Positions 1-7,037 of a stretch of 37,325 nt of DNA are shown piece by piece. Below the pieces are notes generated by a model. The model had not been told where the DNA came from and made no database searches. It worked only from the letters and a program-made list of their open reading frames with translations. The number at the start of each line of letters is the position of its first letter. Position 1 is the first letter of the stretch. The stretch comes from Spirochaetaceae bacterium (GTDB lineage: Bacteria; Myxococcota_A; UBA9160; UBA4427), in NCBI GenBank assembly GCA_020632655.1, contig JACKFD010000024.1:1-37325 (forward strand), written 5' to 3'. Made by a program: the position numbers and the translations under genes.

Positions 1-52
1 GCGGCGCCTCGGCGGCCGGGTCGGGGGAATCGTCGCGGTCGAAGACGGACAA
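1..52 (-). CDS. 5' end of an unidentified gene, cut by the window edge
   Basis: Directly downstream of lpxD on the same strand, a TTG at 52-50 is preceded by GGAG six bases upstream. It opens a frame that stays open to the edge, reading MSVFDRDDSPDPAAEAP if TTG is the start. The gap to the lpxD stop (72-70) is only 17 bases, so it would belong to the uspA-lpxD transcript. Seventeen residues are too few to assign a family. The start is inferred from the ribosome-binding site and operon spacing; a start beyond the window edge, or no gene here, remains possible. Confidence 0.4.
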   Translation of the reverse strand, partial: MSVFDRDDSPDPAAEAP

Positions 53-69
53 GAGCGCTCCGGTCGGGG

Positions 70-1194
70 CTAGTCGCGCTCGGAGTCTCCCGCGCTCGCC
101 GTCTCCGCGCCAGCATCCCCGTCGTGGCCGTCGTTCTCCTCCCCATCGCCGCCCGATTCCGGTCCGGCGCCCGGCACGAGCCGCTCGAGCCGCCGCACCC
201 GACGCACGAGCTCCGGCAGCCGGGTCAGCGCAGCGATCGTGCGATGCCAGCGTCGCTCCTCCATCGCCGGCGCGCCGAAGACCCGGGCGCCGTCGGGCAC
301 GTCGTGATGCAGACCGCCCCGGGCTCCGACGAAGGCGCCCGCGCCGATCCGGAGATGACCCGTCGTTCCGGCCTGCGCCATCACGATCGCGCCGCGACCG
401 ACGACGGTCCCGCCCGAGAGCCCGGTCTGCGCGACGATGATCGCGTCCTCGCCGACGTCGCAGTTGTGGGCGATCTGCACGAGGTTGTCGATCTTCGCGC
501 CGCGACGGATGCGGGTCTCGTCGAGGGTCGCGCGATCGACGGTCGTATTCGCGCCGATCTCGACGTCGTCCTCGACGACGACGCGACCGCGCTGCGCCAT
601 CGCCTGCGGACGCCCATCCGCGTCGGGGACGAGACCGAAGCCGTCGCTGCCGAGCACGACCCCCGGCTGCAGCACGACCCGGTCGCCGACGCGCGTGTCC
701 TCCCGGAGCACGGCCCCGGGATGGATCCGGCAATCGGCTCCGACTGCGACGTCGGCCGCCAGCACGACACCCGAGGCGACGACCGTGCGCGCGCCGACGC
801 GGCAGCGTGGACCGATTCGTGCACCCGGCTCGATCGAGGCGCTCGGATCGATCTCCGCGGTCGCGTCGACGAGGGCCCCGTCCGCGATGCCCGCGGGCGG
901 CCGCGGCGGCGGGGCGAATCGCTGGACCAGCCGCGTGAAGTCCCAGGCGGGCGTCGGGCTGCGCAGCACCGCGCGCGACCCGACGTCGAGGCCGGGTGGG
1001 GCGATCACGGCACGCGCCGCGCTGGCGGCGAGCTCGGCCGAGAGACGCGCCTCGCGCACGAAGACGAGCTCGTCGGGCCGTGCGGCGCCGAGCGAGGCGA
1101 AGCCGCCGATCGAGAGCCCGGCGTCACCCTCGAGCGCGCAGCCCAGATGCGCCGCCAGCTCGGCCAGGGGAATCGGCCGAGGCGTCCGCGGCAC
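70..1194 (-). CDS. lpxD: UDP-3-O-(3-hydroxyacyl)glucosamine N-acyltransferase LpxD
   Basis: LpxD adds the second 3-hydroxyacyl chain, from acyl-ACP, to UDP-3-O-acylglucosamine in the cytoplasm, the third step of lipid A synthesis. The 374-residue product has the N-terminal uridine-binding domain (about 1-100), then a left-handed parallel beta-helix of hexapeptide repeats (about 108-310, e.g. IEPGARIGPRCRVGA). The catalytic histidine is in NLVQIAHN (His243; His239 in E. coli). A basic helix near 316-342 is followed by an acidic, Gly/Asp/Glu-rich tail of about 30 residues not usual for the family. The start is GTG at 1194, three bases after the uspA stop, and matches the usual LpxD N-terminus. 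No fabZ or lpxA lies next to it within the window, unlike the classical cluster. Confidence 0.95.
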   Translation of the reverse strand: MPRTPRPIPLAELAAHLGCALEGDAGLSIGGFASLGAARPDELVFVREARLSAELAASAARAVIAPPGLDVGSRAVLRSPTPAWDFTRLVQRFAPPPRPPAGIADGALVDATAEIDPSASIEPGARIGPRCRVGARTVVASGVVLAADVAVGADCRIHPGAVLREDTRVGDRVVLQPGVVLGSDGFGLVPDADGRPQAMAQRGRVVVEDDVEIGANTTVDRATLDETRIRRGAKIDNLVQIAHNCDVGEDAIIVAQTGLSGGTVVGRGAIVMAQAGTTGHLRIGAGAFVGARGGLHHDVPDGARVFGAPAMEERRWHRTIAALTRLPELVRRVRRLERLVPGAGPESGGDGEENDGHDGDAGAETASAGDSERD

Positions 1195-1197
1195 GCG

Positions 1198-2019
1198 CTA
1201 GCGGGCGAAGAGCACGGACACGGGCGAGGTCCGTGCGACCGAGCAGGCGTTGCTGCCGAGGAAGAAGTCGGTGATCCGGTTGCGGCCGTACGCGCCCATC
1301 ACGATCAGGCTGGCGCGCACCTCCTTCGCCGTGTCGACGATCTTCACGTCGGGTCGACCGAGGGTCGACGACGTCTCGCGCACCGGCACGGAGAGCCCGC
1401 CCACCAGCTGCCGCACCTCGTCGAAGCGGGCGACGGCGCGACCCTTGTCCTTCGAGTCGACGAAGACGTGGACCGCCTCGTTCAGACCGTTGGCGAGGGT
1501 GACCGCGAGCTTGGCGGCGATGCGGGAGCCCGGGGAGCCGTCGAAGCCGAGCACCAGCGGTCCCGTCAGCGGCGCGCCGCCCGGGACCAGGATCGTGGGC
1601 TTGCCCGTCTTGCGCAGGACGGCGTCGACGGTCGGGCCGATCAGGACGCCGCGATCGCGCGCCTGGGCGGAGTTGCGACCGATCACGAGCAGGTCGACGG
1701 CCTGGGCCTTCTCGACGATGCGGTCGTCGGGCGCCCCCTGGAGGACCTCGCAGCCCGCCTGCAGACCTTCGGCGCGGGCGCGCTCGCCGAAGCGACGCGA
1801 GACGGCTTCGGCGCGGGCCCGGTAGTACGTGGAGAGCTCGGTTTCGGGAAAGGGCGGGAGTGCGAGACCTTCGCCCGCGGGCGCGCGCACGAGGCGATCG
1901 TCGATCACGGAGACGGCCGAGAGTCGTGCACCGAGTCGCGATGCGAGGCCCATGGCGGTCTGCTCGGCGGCGCTGGCGTCGTCCGAGCCATCGGTGGCAA
2001 CCAGAATCGTCTCGATCAT
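1198..2019 (-). CDS. Tandem universal stress protein (UspA family, two domains)
   Basis: Cytoplasmic stress-response protein of 273 residues made of two Usp domains (about 1-140 and 145-273). The second domain keeps the ATP-binding pattern G-2x-G-9x-G-S as GAYGRNRITDFFLGS. The matching place in the first domain (GRNSAQARDRG) is degenerate, so only the C-terminal half is expected to bind nucleotide. ATG at 2019 has GGAG about ten bases upstream. It sits three bases before lpxD and is probably co-transcribed with it. The gene is divergent from the LLM flavoprotein, with 227 bases between. Usp proteins respond to starvation or envelope stress; the specific signal here cannot be read from sequence. 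Confidence 0.9.
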   Translation of the reverse strand: MIETILVATDGSDDASAAEQTAMGLASRLGARLSAVSVIDDRLVRAPAGEGLALPPFPETELSTYYRARAEAVSRRFGERARAEGLQAGCEVLQGAPDDRIVEKAQAVDLLVIGRNSAQARDRGVLIGPTVDAVLRKTGKPTILVPGGAPLTGPLVLGFDGSPGSRIAAKLAVTLANGLNEAVHVFVDSKDKGRAVARFDEVRQLVGGLSVPVRETSSTLGRPDVKIVDTAKEVRASLIVMGAYGRNRITDFFLGSNACSVARTSPVSVLFAR

Positions 2020-2083
2020 CTCGACCTCTCCAGAGTCTTGGCATTCGGGGGACCGAAGCGTACCCGCAGGATCGGCAGGTCGG

Positions 2084-2107
2084 CCCCCAAGGTTTCGACC
2101 TTGGGGG
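2084..2107. other. Perfect hairpin with TTCG loop, between uspA and the LLM gene
   Basis: CCCCCAAGGT and ACCTTGGGGG form a 10-bp perfect inverted repeat around the tetraloop TTCG on the plus strand (CGAA on minus). It lies in the divergent region, about 65-90 bases upstream of the uspA start and 140 upstream of the LLM start. No T-run follows on either strand, so it is not a typical intrinsic terminator. It could be a leader-RNA structure of uspA or a protein-binding palindrome. Confidence 0.6.
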
Positions 2108-2115
2108 GCACAAAT

Positions 2116-2149
2116 CTCACGGGGGCAGAGCTTAGGCTACCCCCGTGGG
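2116..2149. other. Second hairpin in the uspA/LLM divergent region
   Basis: CTCACGGGGG (2116-2125) pairs with CCCCCGTGGG (2140-2149) over 10 positions with one G-U wobble. The 14-base loop itself holds AGC-TTAG-GCT. It follows the first hairpin after eight bases. Two strong consecutive stem-loops in a 227-base gap are more than base composition alone would readily give, but their function is unknown. Confidence 0.5.
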
Positions 2150-2246
2150 TGACGCAAACTCGGCGCAGTGCAATGCGAACGGTGGTTTGAAGCCGGGCGA
2201 GGGGTCGGGTCCGTGACGTCGACCCGGACTGGGATAAGGTCCGGCC

Positions 2247-3260
2247 GTGCCCCGAAGCGATCCCGAGTCGACCCCGTCGGACGCCGCCCGCCGCGCCTGG
2301 CAGCTCGAGCGCCCCGCCCTCGGACTCGCGCTCGGGGGCGTCCAGGGCGTCGCGGGCCATCGCGAACGGCTCGCCTGGGCCCATCGGGCCGAGGCGCTCG
2401 GTCTGCACTCCGTCTGGCTACCCGAGATGCACTTCGCTCCCGGCGTCTGCCCGGCCCCCCTCGTGGAGCTCGCCAGCCTGGCCGGCGCCACGACGGAGCT
2501 GCGGCTCGGGACCACGTCCCTGCTCCTGCCCCTGCACCCGCCCGAGCGGATCGCTGCCGAGATCACAGCCCTCGACCGGCTCGCCGGCGGCCGGCTCCTG
2601 ATCGGACTGGGACGGGGCTTCCAGCGGCGCATGCTCGAGGCCTTCGGCGTCGATCCCGCGGAGAAGCGGGACCGCTTCGACGAGGCGCTCGAGCGGATCT
2701 TCAGCGCGTGGGCGGCGGCCGACGCGCGCGGACGAAGACCCGGACCCTCGGCGCGGCCCCATCCGCCGCTGGCGGTCGCCGCCTTCGGCCCCAAGGGCCT
2801 CGCGCAGGCCGCGCGTCACGGCCTCCCCTACCTCGCGTCGCCCGTCGAGACGACGTCGCAGATCGAGCAGAACCAGCGCCTGCATCGCGCCGCCCTCGCC
2901 CCCGACAGCGCGCCCCCGCTCTCCCTCGTGATGCGGACGGTCTTCGTCGGGAGCGACCCGGACGTGCTCGCCCGCGCACGAGCCGCCCTCGAGGCCGAGA
3001 CCGACGGCCGACGCGCCGCCCTGCCGACCGCCGTCGAGCGCGCCCTCGCCCGCCCCCTCGACGAGCGCGCAATCCTCGGTCCACCGGACTTCGTGCGGGA
3101 GGCGCTGCTCGCGCTCAGGGCCCGGCTCGGGATCGACCTGCTGATCGTCCGTCCGCAGATCGCGGGTCTCGAGACGGCCGATCAGATGCGCTCGCTCGAA
3201 TGCCTGGCGCGCGAGATCTGGCCCGAGGTCGTCAGTCGGGATCCGACTCGTCCCGCGTGA
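2247..3260 (+). CDS. LLM-class F420/flavin-dependent oxidoreductase (luciferase-like monooxygenase family)
   Basis: A 337-residue TIM-barrel protein of the luciferase-like monooxygenase family, which uses FMN or coenzyme F420. Family features are the N-terminal EALGLHSVWLPEMHF strand, the LRLGTTSLLLPLHPPERIAAE segment, DRLAGGRLLIGLGRGF, and a C-terminal region that ends the barrel. The start is GTG at 2247 with AAGGT seven bases upstream. The substrate cannot be predicted; members oxidise sulfonates, alkanes, thioamides or aldehydes, or reduce F420-linked substrates. It is a single gene, divergent from uspA. Its last 29 bases overlap in antisense the end of the DUF4177-like gene that closes the heme operon. 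Confidence 0.88.
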   Translation: MPRSDPESTPSDAARRAWQLERPALGLALGGVQGVAGHRERLAWAHRAEALGLHSVWLPEMHFAPGVCPAPLVELASLAGATTELRLGTTSLLLPLHPPERIAAEITALDRLAGGRLLIGLGRGFQRRMLEAFGVDPAEKRDRFDEALERIFSAWAAADARGRRPGPSARPHPPLAVAAFGPKGLAQAARHGLPYLASPVETTSQIEQNQRLHRAALAPDSAPPLSLVMRTVFVGSDPDVLARARAALEAETDGRRAALPTAVERALARPLDERAILGPPDFVREALLALRARLGIDLLIVRPQIAGLETADQMRSLECLAREIWPEVVSRDPTRPA

Positions 3261-3417
3261 AGGTCACGAAGGCCATGCTCGGCCGTTTGGACGCGTCGCG
3301 CATCGCGAACTGCATCGTGTCGAAGGCCCAGCCCTCGGCCGTCCACTCGTTCAGGACCTTCTCGATCTCCTCGTCGGTCACCTGGGCGATCTCGACGACC
3401 TTGTACCGAAGCGACAC
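3232..3417 (-). CDS. Small DUF4177-like protein at the end of the heme operon
   Basis: A 61-residue protein resembling DUF4177: short beta strand (YKVVEI), helix with EEIEKVLNEWTAEGW, then FDTMQFAMRDASKRPSMAFVTFTR. The 'L-N-E-hydrophobic-x-x-E-G-W' core is typical. Start GTG at 3417 is preceded by a strong purine-rich site (GGGAAGGGGGG) in the 23-base gap after hemB. This places it as the last gene of the hemX-hemA-hemC-cobA/hemD-hemB transcript. The function of the family is unknown; co-transcription suggests only a possible link to tetrapyrrole synthesis. The 3' end overlaps the convergent LLM gene by 29 bases. Confidence 0.8.
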   Translation of the reverse strand: MSLRYKVVEIAQVTDEEIEKVLNEWTAEGWAFDTMQFAMRDASKRPSMAFVTFTRDESDPD

Positions 3418-3440
3418 GCGCCCCCCTTCCCGACTCGCGC

Positions 3441-4409
3441 TCAGAGCTTCTCGGCGAGATCCGCCGCCGCGTAGGTCAGGATCAGATCCGCCCCGGCGCG
3501 CTTGATCGAGACGAGCGCCTCTTCCATGGCGCGGTCCGCATCGATCCAGCCGCGCTCGCCCGCGGCCTTGATCATCGCGTACTCGCCCGACACGTGATAG
3601 GCGGCGAGCGGCACGTCGAAGCTCCGGCGTGCATCCGCCAGGATGTCGAGATAGGACAGCGCCGGCTTCACCATCAGCATGTCGGCGCCCTCCTCGAGAT
3701 CGAGGCGCATCTCGCGCAAGGCCTCCCGGCGATTCGGTGGGTCCATCTGGTAGCCGCGACGATCGCCGAAGGCCGGCGTGCTCTCCGCCGCCTCGCGGAA
3801 GGGGCCGTAGAAGGCGCTCGCGTACTTCGCCGCGTAGGAGAGGATCGCGACCTGCTCGAAGCCCTCGGCGTCGAGGGCGGCGCGGATCGCTGCGACGCGC
3901 CCGTCCATCATGTCCGAGGGCGCGACGATCGAGGCGCCCGCCCGCGCATGGGAGACGGCGGTGCGCGCCAGGCGCTCGAGGCTCGCGTCGTTCTCGACCT
4001 CCTCGCCGTGCAGCAGCCCGCAATGGCCGTGGTCCGTGTACTCGCAGAGGCAGACGTCGGTGATCACGCAGAGGGCGGGGACGGCGTCGGCGATCGCGCG
4101 GCTGGCGCGCTGGACGATGCCGTCCTCGGCGTCCGCGCCGGAGCCGCGGGCGTCCTTGCTCGAAGGGATGCCGAAGAGGATCACACCCGGCACGCCCAGA
4201 TCCGCGACACGCTTCGCCTCGAGCACGACCTGGTCGACGGAGAAGCGATGCACCCCGGGCATCGAAGCGACGGGCTCACGGACGCCGCGGCCCTCGACGA
4301 CGAAGAGCGGCAGGATCAGGTCTTCCCGGGCGAGGCGATGCTCGCGGACCATCCGGCGCAGCGGCTCGGTCCTTCGCAGCCGCCGCATGCGCGTCACGGG
4401 AAAGCTCAT
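3441..4409 (-). CDS. hemB: Delta-aminolevulinic acid dehydratase (porphobilinogen synthase)
   Basis: Condenses two 5-aminolevulinate molecules to porphobilinogen in the cytoplasm. The 322-residue length is normal. The two active-site lysines are visible: Lys195 in SYAAKYASAFYGPFR and Lys248 in MLMVKPA. The metal-site cysteines are in DVCLCEYTDHGHCG (Cys120, 122, 130), so this is the zinc-dependent type rather than the Asp-rich magnesium type. The ATG at 4409 overlaps the cobA/hemD stop by four bases (ATGA) and has GGAGGGG upstream, so translation is coupled. Confidence 0.97.
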   Translation of the reverse strand: MSFPVTRMRRLRRTEPLRRMVREHRLAREDLILPLFVVEGRGVREPVASMPGVHRFSVDQVVLEAKRVADLGVPGVILFGIPSSKDARGSGADAEDGIVQRASRAIADAVPALCVITDVCLCEYTDHGHCGLLHGEEVENDASLERLARTAVSHARAGASIVAPSDMMDGRVAAIRAALDAEGFEQVAILSYAAKYASAFYGPFREAAESTPAFGDRRGYQMDPPNRREALREMRLDLEEGADMLMVKPALSYLDILADARRSFDVPLAAYHVSGEYAMIKAAGERGWIDADRAMEEALVSIKRAGADLILTYAAADLAEKL

Positions 4410-6058
4410 TCGCGACCCCCTCCGTCGTGGTGCTCGTCGTCGCCTTCGTCATCGGATCGCGCAGCGCTCCCGGATCGCGGCGTCGTACGTCGCGGATCGC
4501 CGGGCGCGCCCCCGTCCTCGGCAGCGGCGGCCGCCGCCAGCGCCTCGACCAGATCGACCATGTCGGGACGATCGGGCACGACGGTCGCGGGCAGCCCACA
4601 GGCCTCGAGCCGACGCGCCGTCGTGCGACCGATGGCTGCGATCATACACCGCGCCGCGGCGGCCCGAGCCGCCTCGTCGAGGCATTCGAGGAAGTGGTCG
4701 ACGGTCGATGGGCTGGTGAAGGTCAGCGCGTAGAGCTCGCCGCGAACGAGGCGGTCGCGCAGCCCCGCGCAGTCGATCGCGGGCCGCCGGTTCTCGTAGA
4801 AGGCGATCGAGTCGACCTCGTGACCGGCGCGGCGCAGCCCGTCGGCGATCACGCTGCGGCCGATGCGCGAGCGCGGGATCAGGACGCGCTGGCCCGTGGT
4901 GGGCAGCGACTCGAGCAGCTGCCCGAGCAGCGCCTCGGCGTCGCTCCGCCCCGATGCGACGACGTGCACGGGCAGTCCGACCTCGAGGGCCACCTCCGCC
5001 GTGCGCTCGCCGACACAGAAGGTGCGCGCGTCCGTCGCGAGCCGCGCCGCCCGCTCGCCGAGCGACTCGAGCTCGCCGGCGAAGAAGCGCACGGCGTTCG
5101 AGCTCGTGAAGACGAGGATTCCGTAGTCGTCGAGACGCTCGAGCGCGGCCGCGATCTCCCGTCGCGTCCCGGCGTCGTCGACCGCGACGAGCTCGATCAT
5201 CGGCTCGATCACGGGCTCGGCCCCCGCCGAGCGCAGCACCGCCGCCAGCTCGGCGACCTGGTCCCGCGCGCGGGTGACGAGCACCTTGCGCCCGAAGAGC
5301 GGTCGCCGCTCCCACCACGAGAGTCCTTCGCGCAGCCGCACGACCTCGCCGATCACGATCGCACTCGGCGCGCCGAAGCCCTGCTCGCGCACGACCCGCG
5401 GCAGGTCGGCGAGGGTCGCGACACAGGTGCGCTGCTGCGGGAGCGTGCCGTGCATGATCGCCGCCGCGGGCGTCGAGGGCGCCTTGCCCCCGGCGATCAG
5501 CTCCGCGACGAGCGCCTCGAGGTTGCGCATGCCCATCAGGATCACGAGGGTGTCGACCGCACGGCCGAGCTCGCGCCAGCGCGTGCCCTCCGCGGCGCGG
5601 CTCGGATCCTTGTGCCCGGTCACGACGGCGAAGGAGGCGCTGTGGCGGCGGTCGGTGATCGGGATGCCGGCGTAGGTGAGGGCCGCGATCGCGCTCGTCA
5701 CGCCGGGCACGACCTCGAAGGGGATCCCGGCCTCGACGCAGGCCGTCATCTCCTCGCCGCCGCGCCCGAAGACGAGCGGATCGCCGCCCTTGAGTCGCAC
5801 GACGGTCCGACCGGCGCGGGCGTGCTCGACGAGCAGGGCGTTGATGTCGGCCTGGCTGCGGGTCGGCTCTTCGTGTCCGCGCTTGCCGACGTTGATGCGC
5901 AGCGCGCGGGCCGGAGCGAGATCGAGCAGATCGCCCGTCGCGAGCTCGTCGTAGAGCACGACGTCGGCGCGGGCGAGGGCGCGGGTGCCGCGTACCGTGA
6001 TCAGGTCGGGATCGCCGGGCCCCGCGCCGACCAGCACGACGCGTCCCGTCTCAGACAT
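4406..6058 (-). CDS. Fused uroporphyrinogen-III C-methyltransferase / uroporphyrinogen-III synthase (CobA-HemD)
   Basis: A 550-residue bifunctional protein. Residues about 6-245 are the SAM-dependent methyltransferase CobA/SUMT (VGAGPGDPDLITVRG, LKGGDPLVFGRGGEE, VVPGVTSA), which converts uroporphyrinogen III to precorrin-2 for siroheme, cobalamin or related routes. Residues about 256-510 are HemD, which closes hydroxymethylbilane to uroporphyrinogen III (starts GRKVLVTRARDQ). The last about 40 residues are a Gly/Asp/Arg-rich low-complexity tail. The fusion is common in Firmicutes and deltaproteobacteria. Start ATG at 6058 lies eight bases inside hemC. A longer in-frame extension to 6346 is ignored because it has no homology-like content and lies in hemC. 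Confidence 0.95.
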   Translation of the reverse strand: MSETGRVVLVGAGPGDPDLITVRGTRALARADVVLYDELATGDLLDLAPARALRINVGKRGHEEPTRSQADINALLVEHARAGRTVVRLKGGDPLVFGRGGEEMTACVEAGIPFEVVPGVTSAIAALTYAGIPITDRRHSASFAVVTGHKDPSRAAEGTRWRELGRAVDTLVILMGMRNLEALVAELIAGGKAPSTPAAAIMHGTLPQQRTCVATLADLPRVVREQGFGAPSAIVIGEVVRLREGLSWWERRPLFGRKVLVTRARDQVAELAAVLRSAGAEPVIEPMIELVAVDDAGTRREIAAALERLDDYGILVFTSSNAVRFFAGELESLGERAARLATDARTFCVGERTAEVALEVGLPVHVVASGRSDAEALLGQLLESLPTTGQRVLIPRSRIGRSVIADGLRRAGHEVDSIAFYENRRPAIDCAGLRDRLVRGELYALTFTSPSTVDHFLECLDEAARAAAARCMIAAIGRTTARRLEACGLPATVVPDRPDMVDLVEALAAAAAAEDGGAPGDPRRTTPRSGSAARSDDEGDDEHHDGGGRE

Positions 6059-7037
6059 CGATCGCGTCCTCGAGTGCCGCCTCGGCCTCGGCCTGCGCCG
6101 CGAGCTCCGCGAGGATCTCGCGGCCTCCGTCCGCCAACACGCGCTCGGCCACGCGCCGCCCGATCGCCTCGGCCTCGTCGCCCCTGCCCGACGCCTCGGC
6201 CCGCACGATCCGTTCGCCATCGAGGCTCGAGACCAGCCCCCGGAATCGCAGCGCCCCCTCCGCCGTACGCTCGGCGAAGCCGGCGAGCGGAACACTGCAG
6301 TCCCCGCCGAGGGTGCGCTGGAAGGCGCGCTCGGCGCGGGCGACATGGCCGACCTCGACGGGCTCGAGGGCGGCGATGCGCGCCTGCCAGGGATCGCCTT
6401 CCCGGGTCTCGAGTGCGAGCACGCCCTGGCCGACGGCGGGCAGCATCGCGTCGGTCGCGATGCGCTCGTCGATGTGCGCGCCGAGACCGAGCCGATCGAG
6501 ACCCGCGCAGGCGAGGATCACGGCATCGAGTCCGTCTTCGCCCTCGAGTCGACGCAGCCGCGTCGGCACGTTGCCGCGCAGGGGCACGATCTCGAGATCC
6601 GGGCGCAGCGCGCGCAGGAGCGCCACCCGCCGCGTACTGCCCGTCCCCACCCGCGCTCCGGGCGCCAGCCCGGCGAGCGTCGTCCCCCTCACCCGCGCGC
6701 AGAGCGCGTCGCGCGGATCCTCGCGCTCGGGATGCGCGGCGATCACGCAGCCTCGCGCGATCGCGGCGGGCACGTCCTTCGCGCTGTGCACGGCGACGTC
6801 GGCGCGCCCGTCGAGCAGCGCCTCCTCGATCTCCTTCACGAAGAGACCCTTGCCACCGATCTTCGAGAGCGAGCGATCCTGGATGCGGTCGCCGGTCGTG
6901 CGGAGGACGACGAGCTCGGTCTCGACGCCGAGCTCGCGCTCGAGACGCGCGGCGATGTGGCGGGTCTGCGTGAGGGCGAGATCACTGCCCCGCGTGGCCA
7001 CGCGCAGTCGCTCGCGAAGCAAAGGCGCATCGCTCAA
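6051..7037 (-). CDS. hemC: Porphobilinogen deaminase (hydroxymethylbilane synthase)
   Basis: Polymerises four porphobilinogens into hydroxymethylbilane. It is 328 residues long, normal size. It shows LRVATRGSDLALTQ at the N-terminus, KIGGKGLFVKEIEEALLDG, the DVAVHSAKDVP segment, and the dipyrromethane cofactor cysteine Cys247 in LGGDCSVPLAGFA. The likely start is TTG at 7037, overlapping the hemA stop as TTGA, with GGAG eight bases upstream; no ATG or GTG gives a complete N-terminus. It lies between hemA and the cobA/hemD fusion in the tetrapyrrole operon. Confidence 0.96.
   Translation of the reverse strand: MSDAPLLRERLRVATRGSDLALTQTRHIAARLERELGVETELVVLRTTGDRIQDRSLSKIGGKGLFVKEIEEALLDGRADVAVHSAKDVPAAIARGCVIAAHPEREDPRDALCARVRGTTLAGLAPGARVGTGSTRRVALLRALRPDLEIVPLRGNVPTRLRRLEGEDGLDAVILACAGLDRLGLGAHIDERIATDAMLPAVGQGVLALETREGDPWQARIAALEPVEVGHVARAERAFQRTLGGDCSVPLAGFAERTAEGALRFRGLVSSLDGERIVRAEASGRGDEAEAIGRRVAERVLADGGREILAELAAQAEAEAALEDAIDV

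Noticed and set aside
2131..2160. Minus-strand promoter TTGCGT-17-TAAGCT for uspA
   Set aside because: Only 3/6 matches in each hexamer, and it overlaps the second hairpin; too weak to annotate.
6059..6346. N-terminal extension of the CobA-HemD protein
   Set aside because: It lies inside hemC in another frame and is low-complexity; ATG at 6058 begins exactly at the CobA domain.
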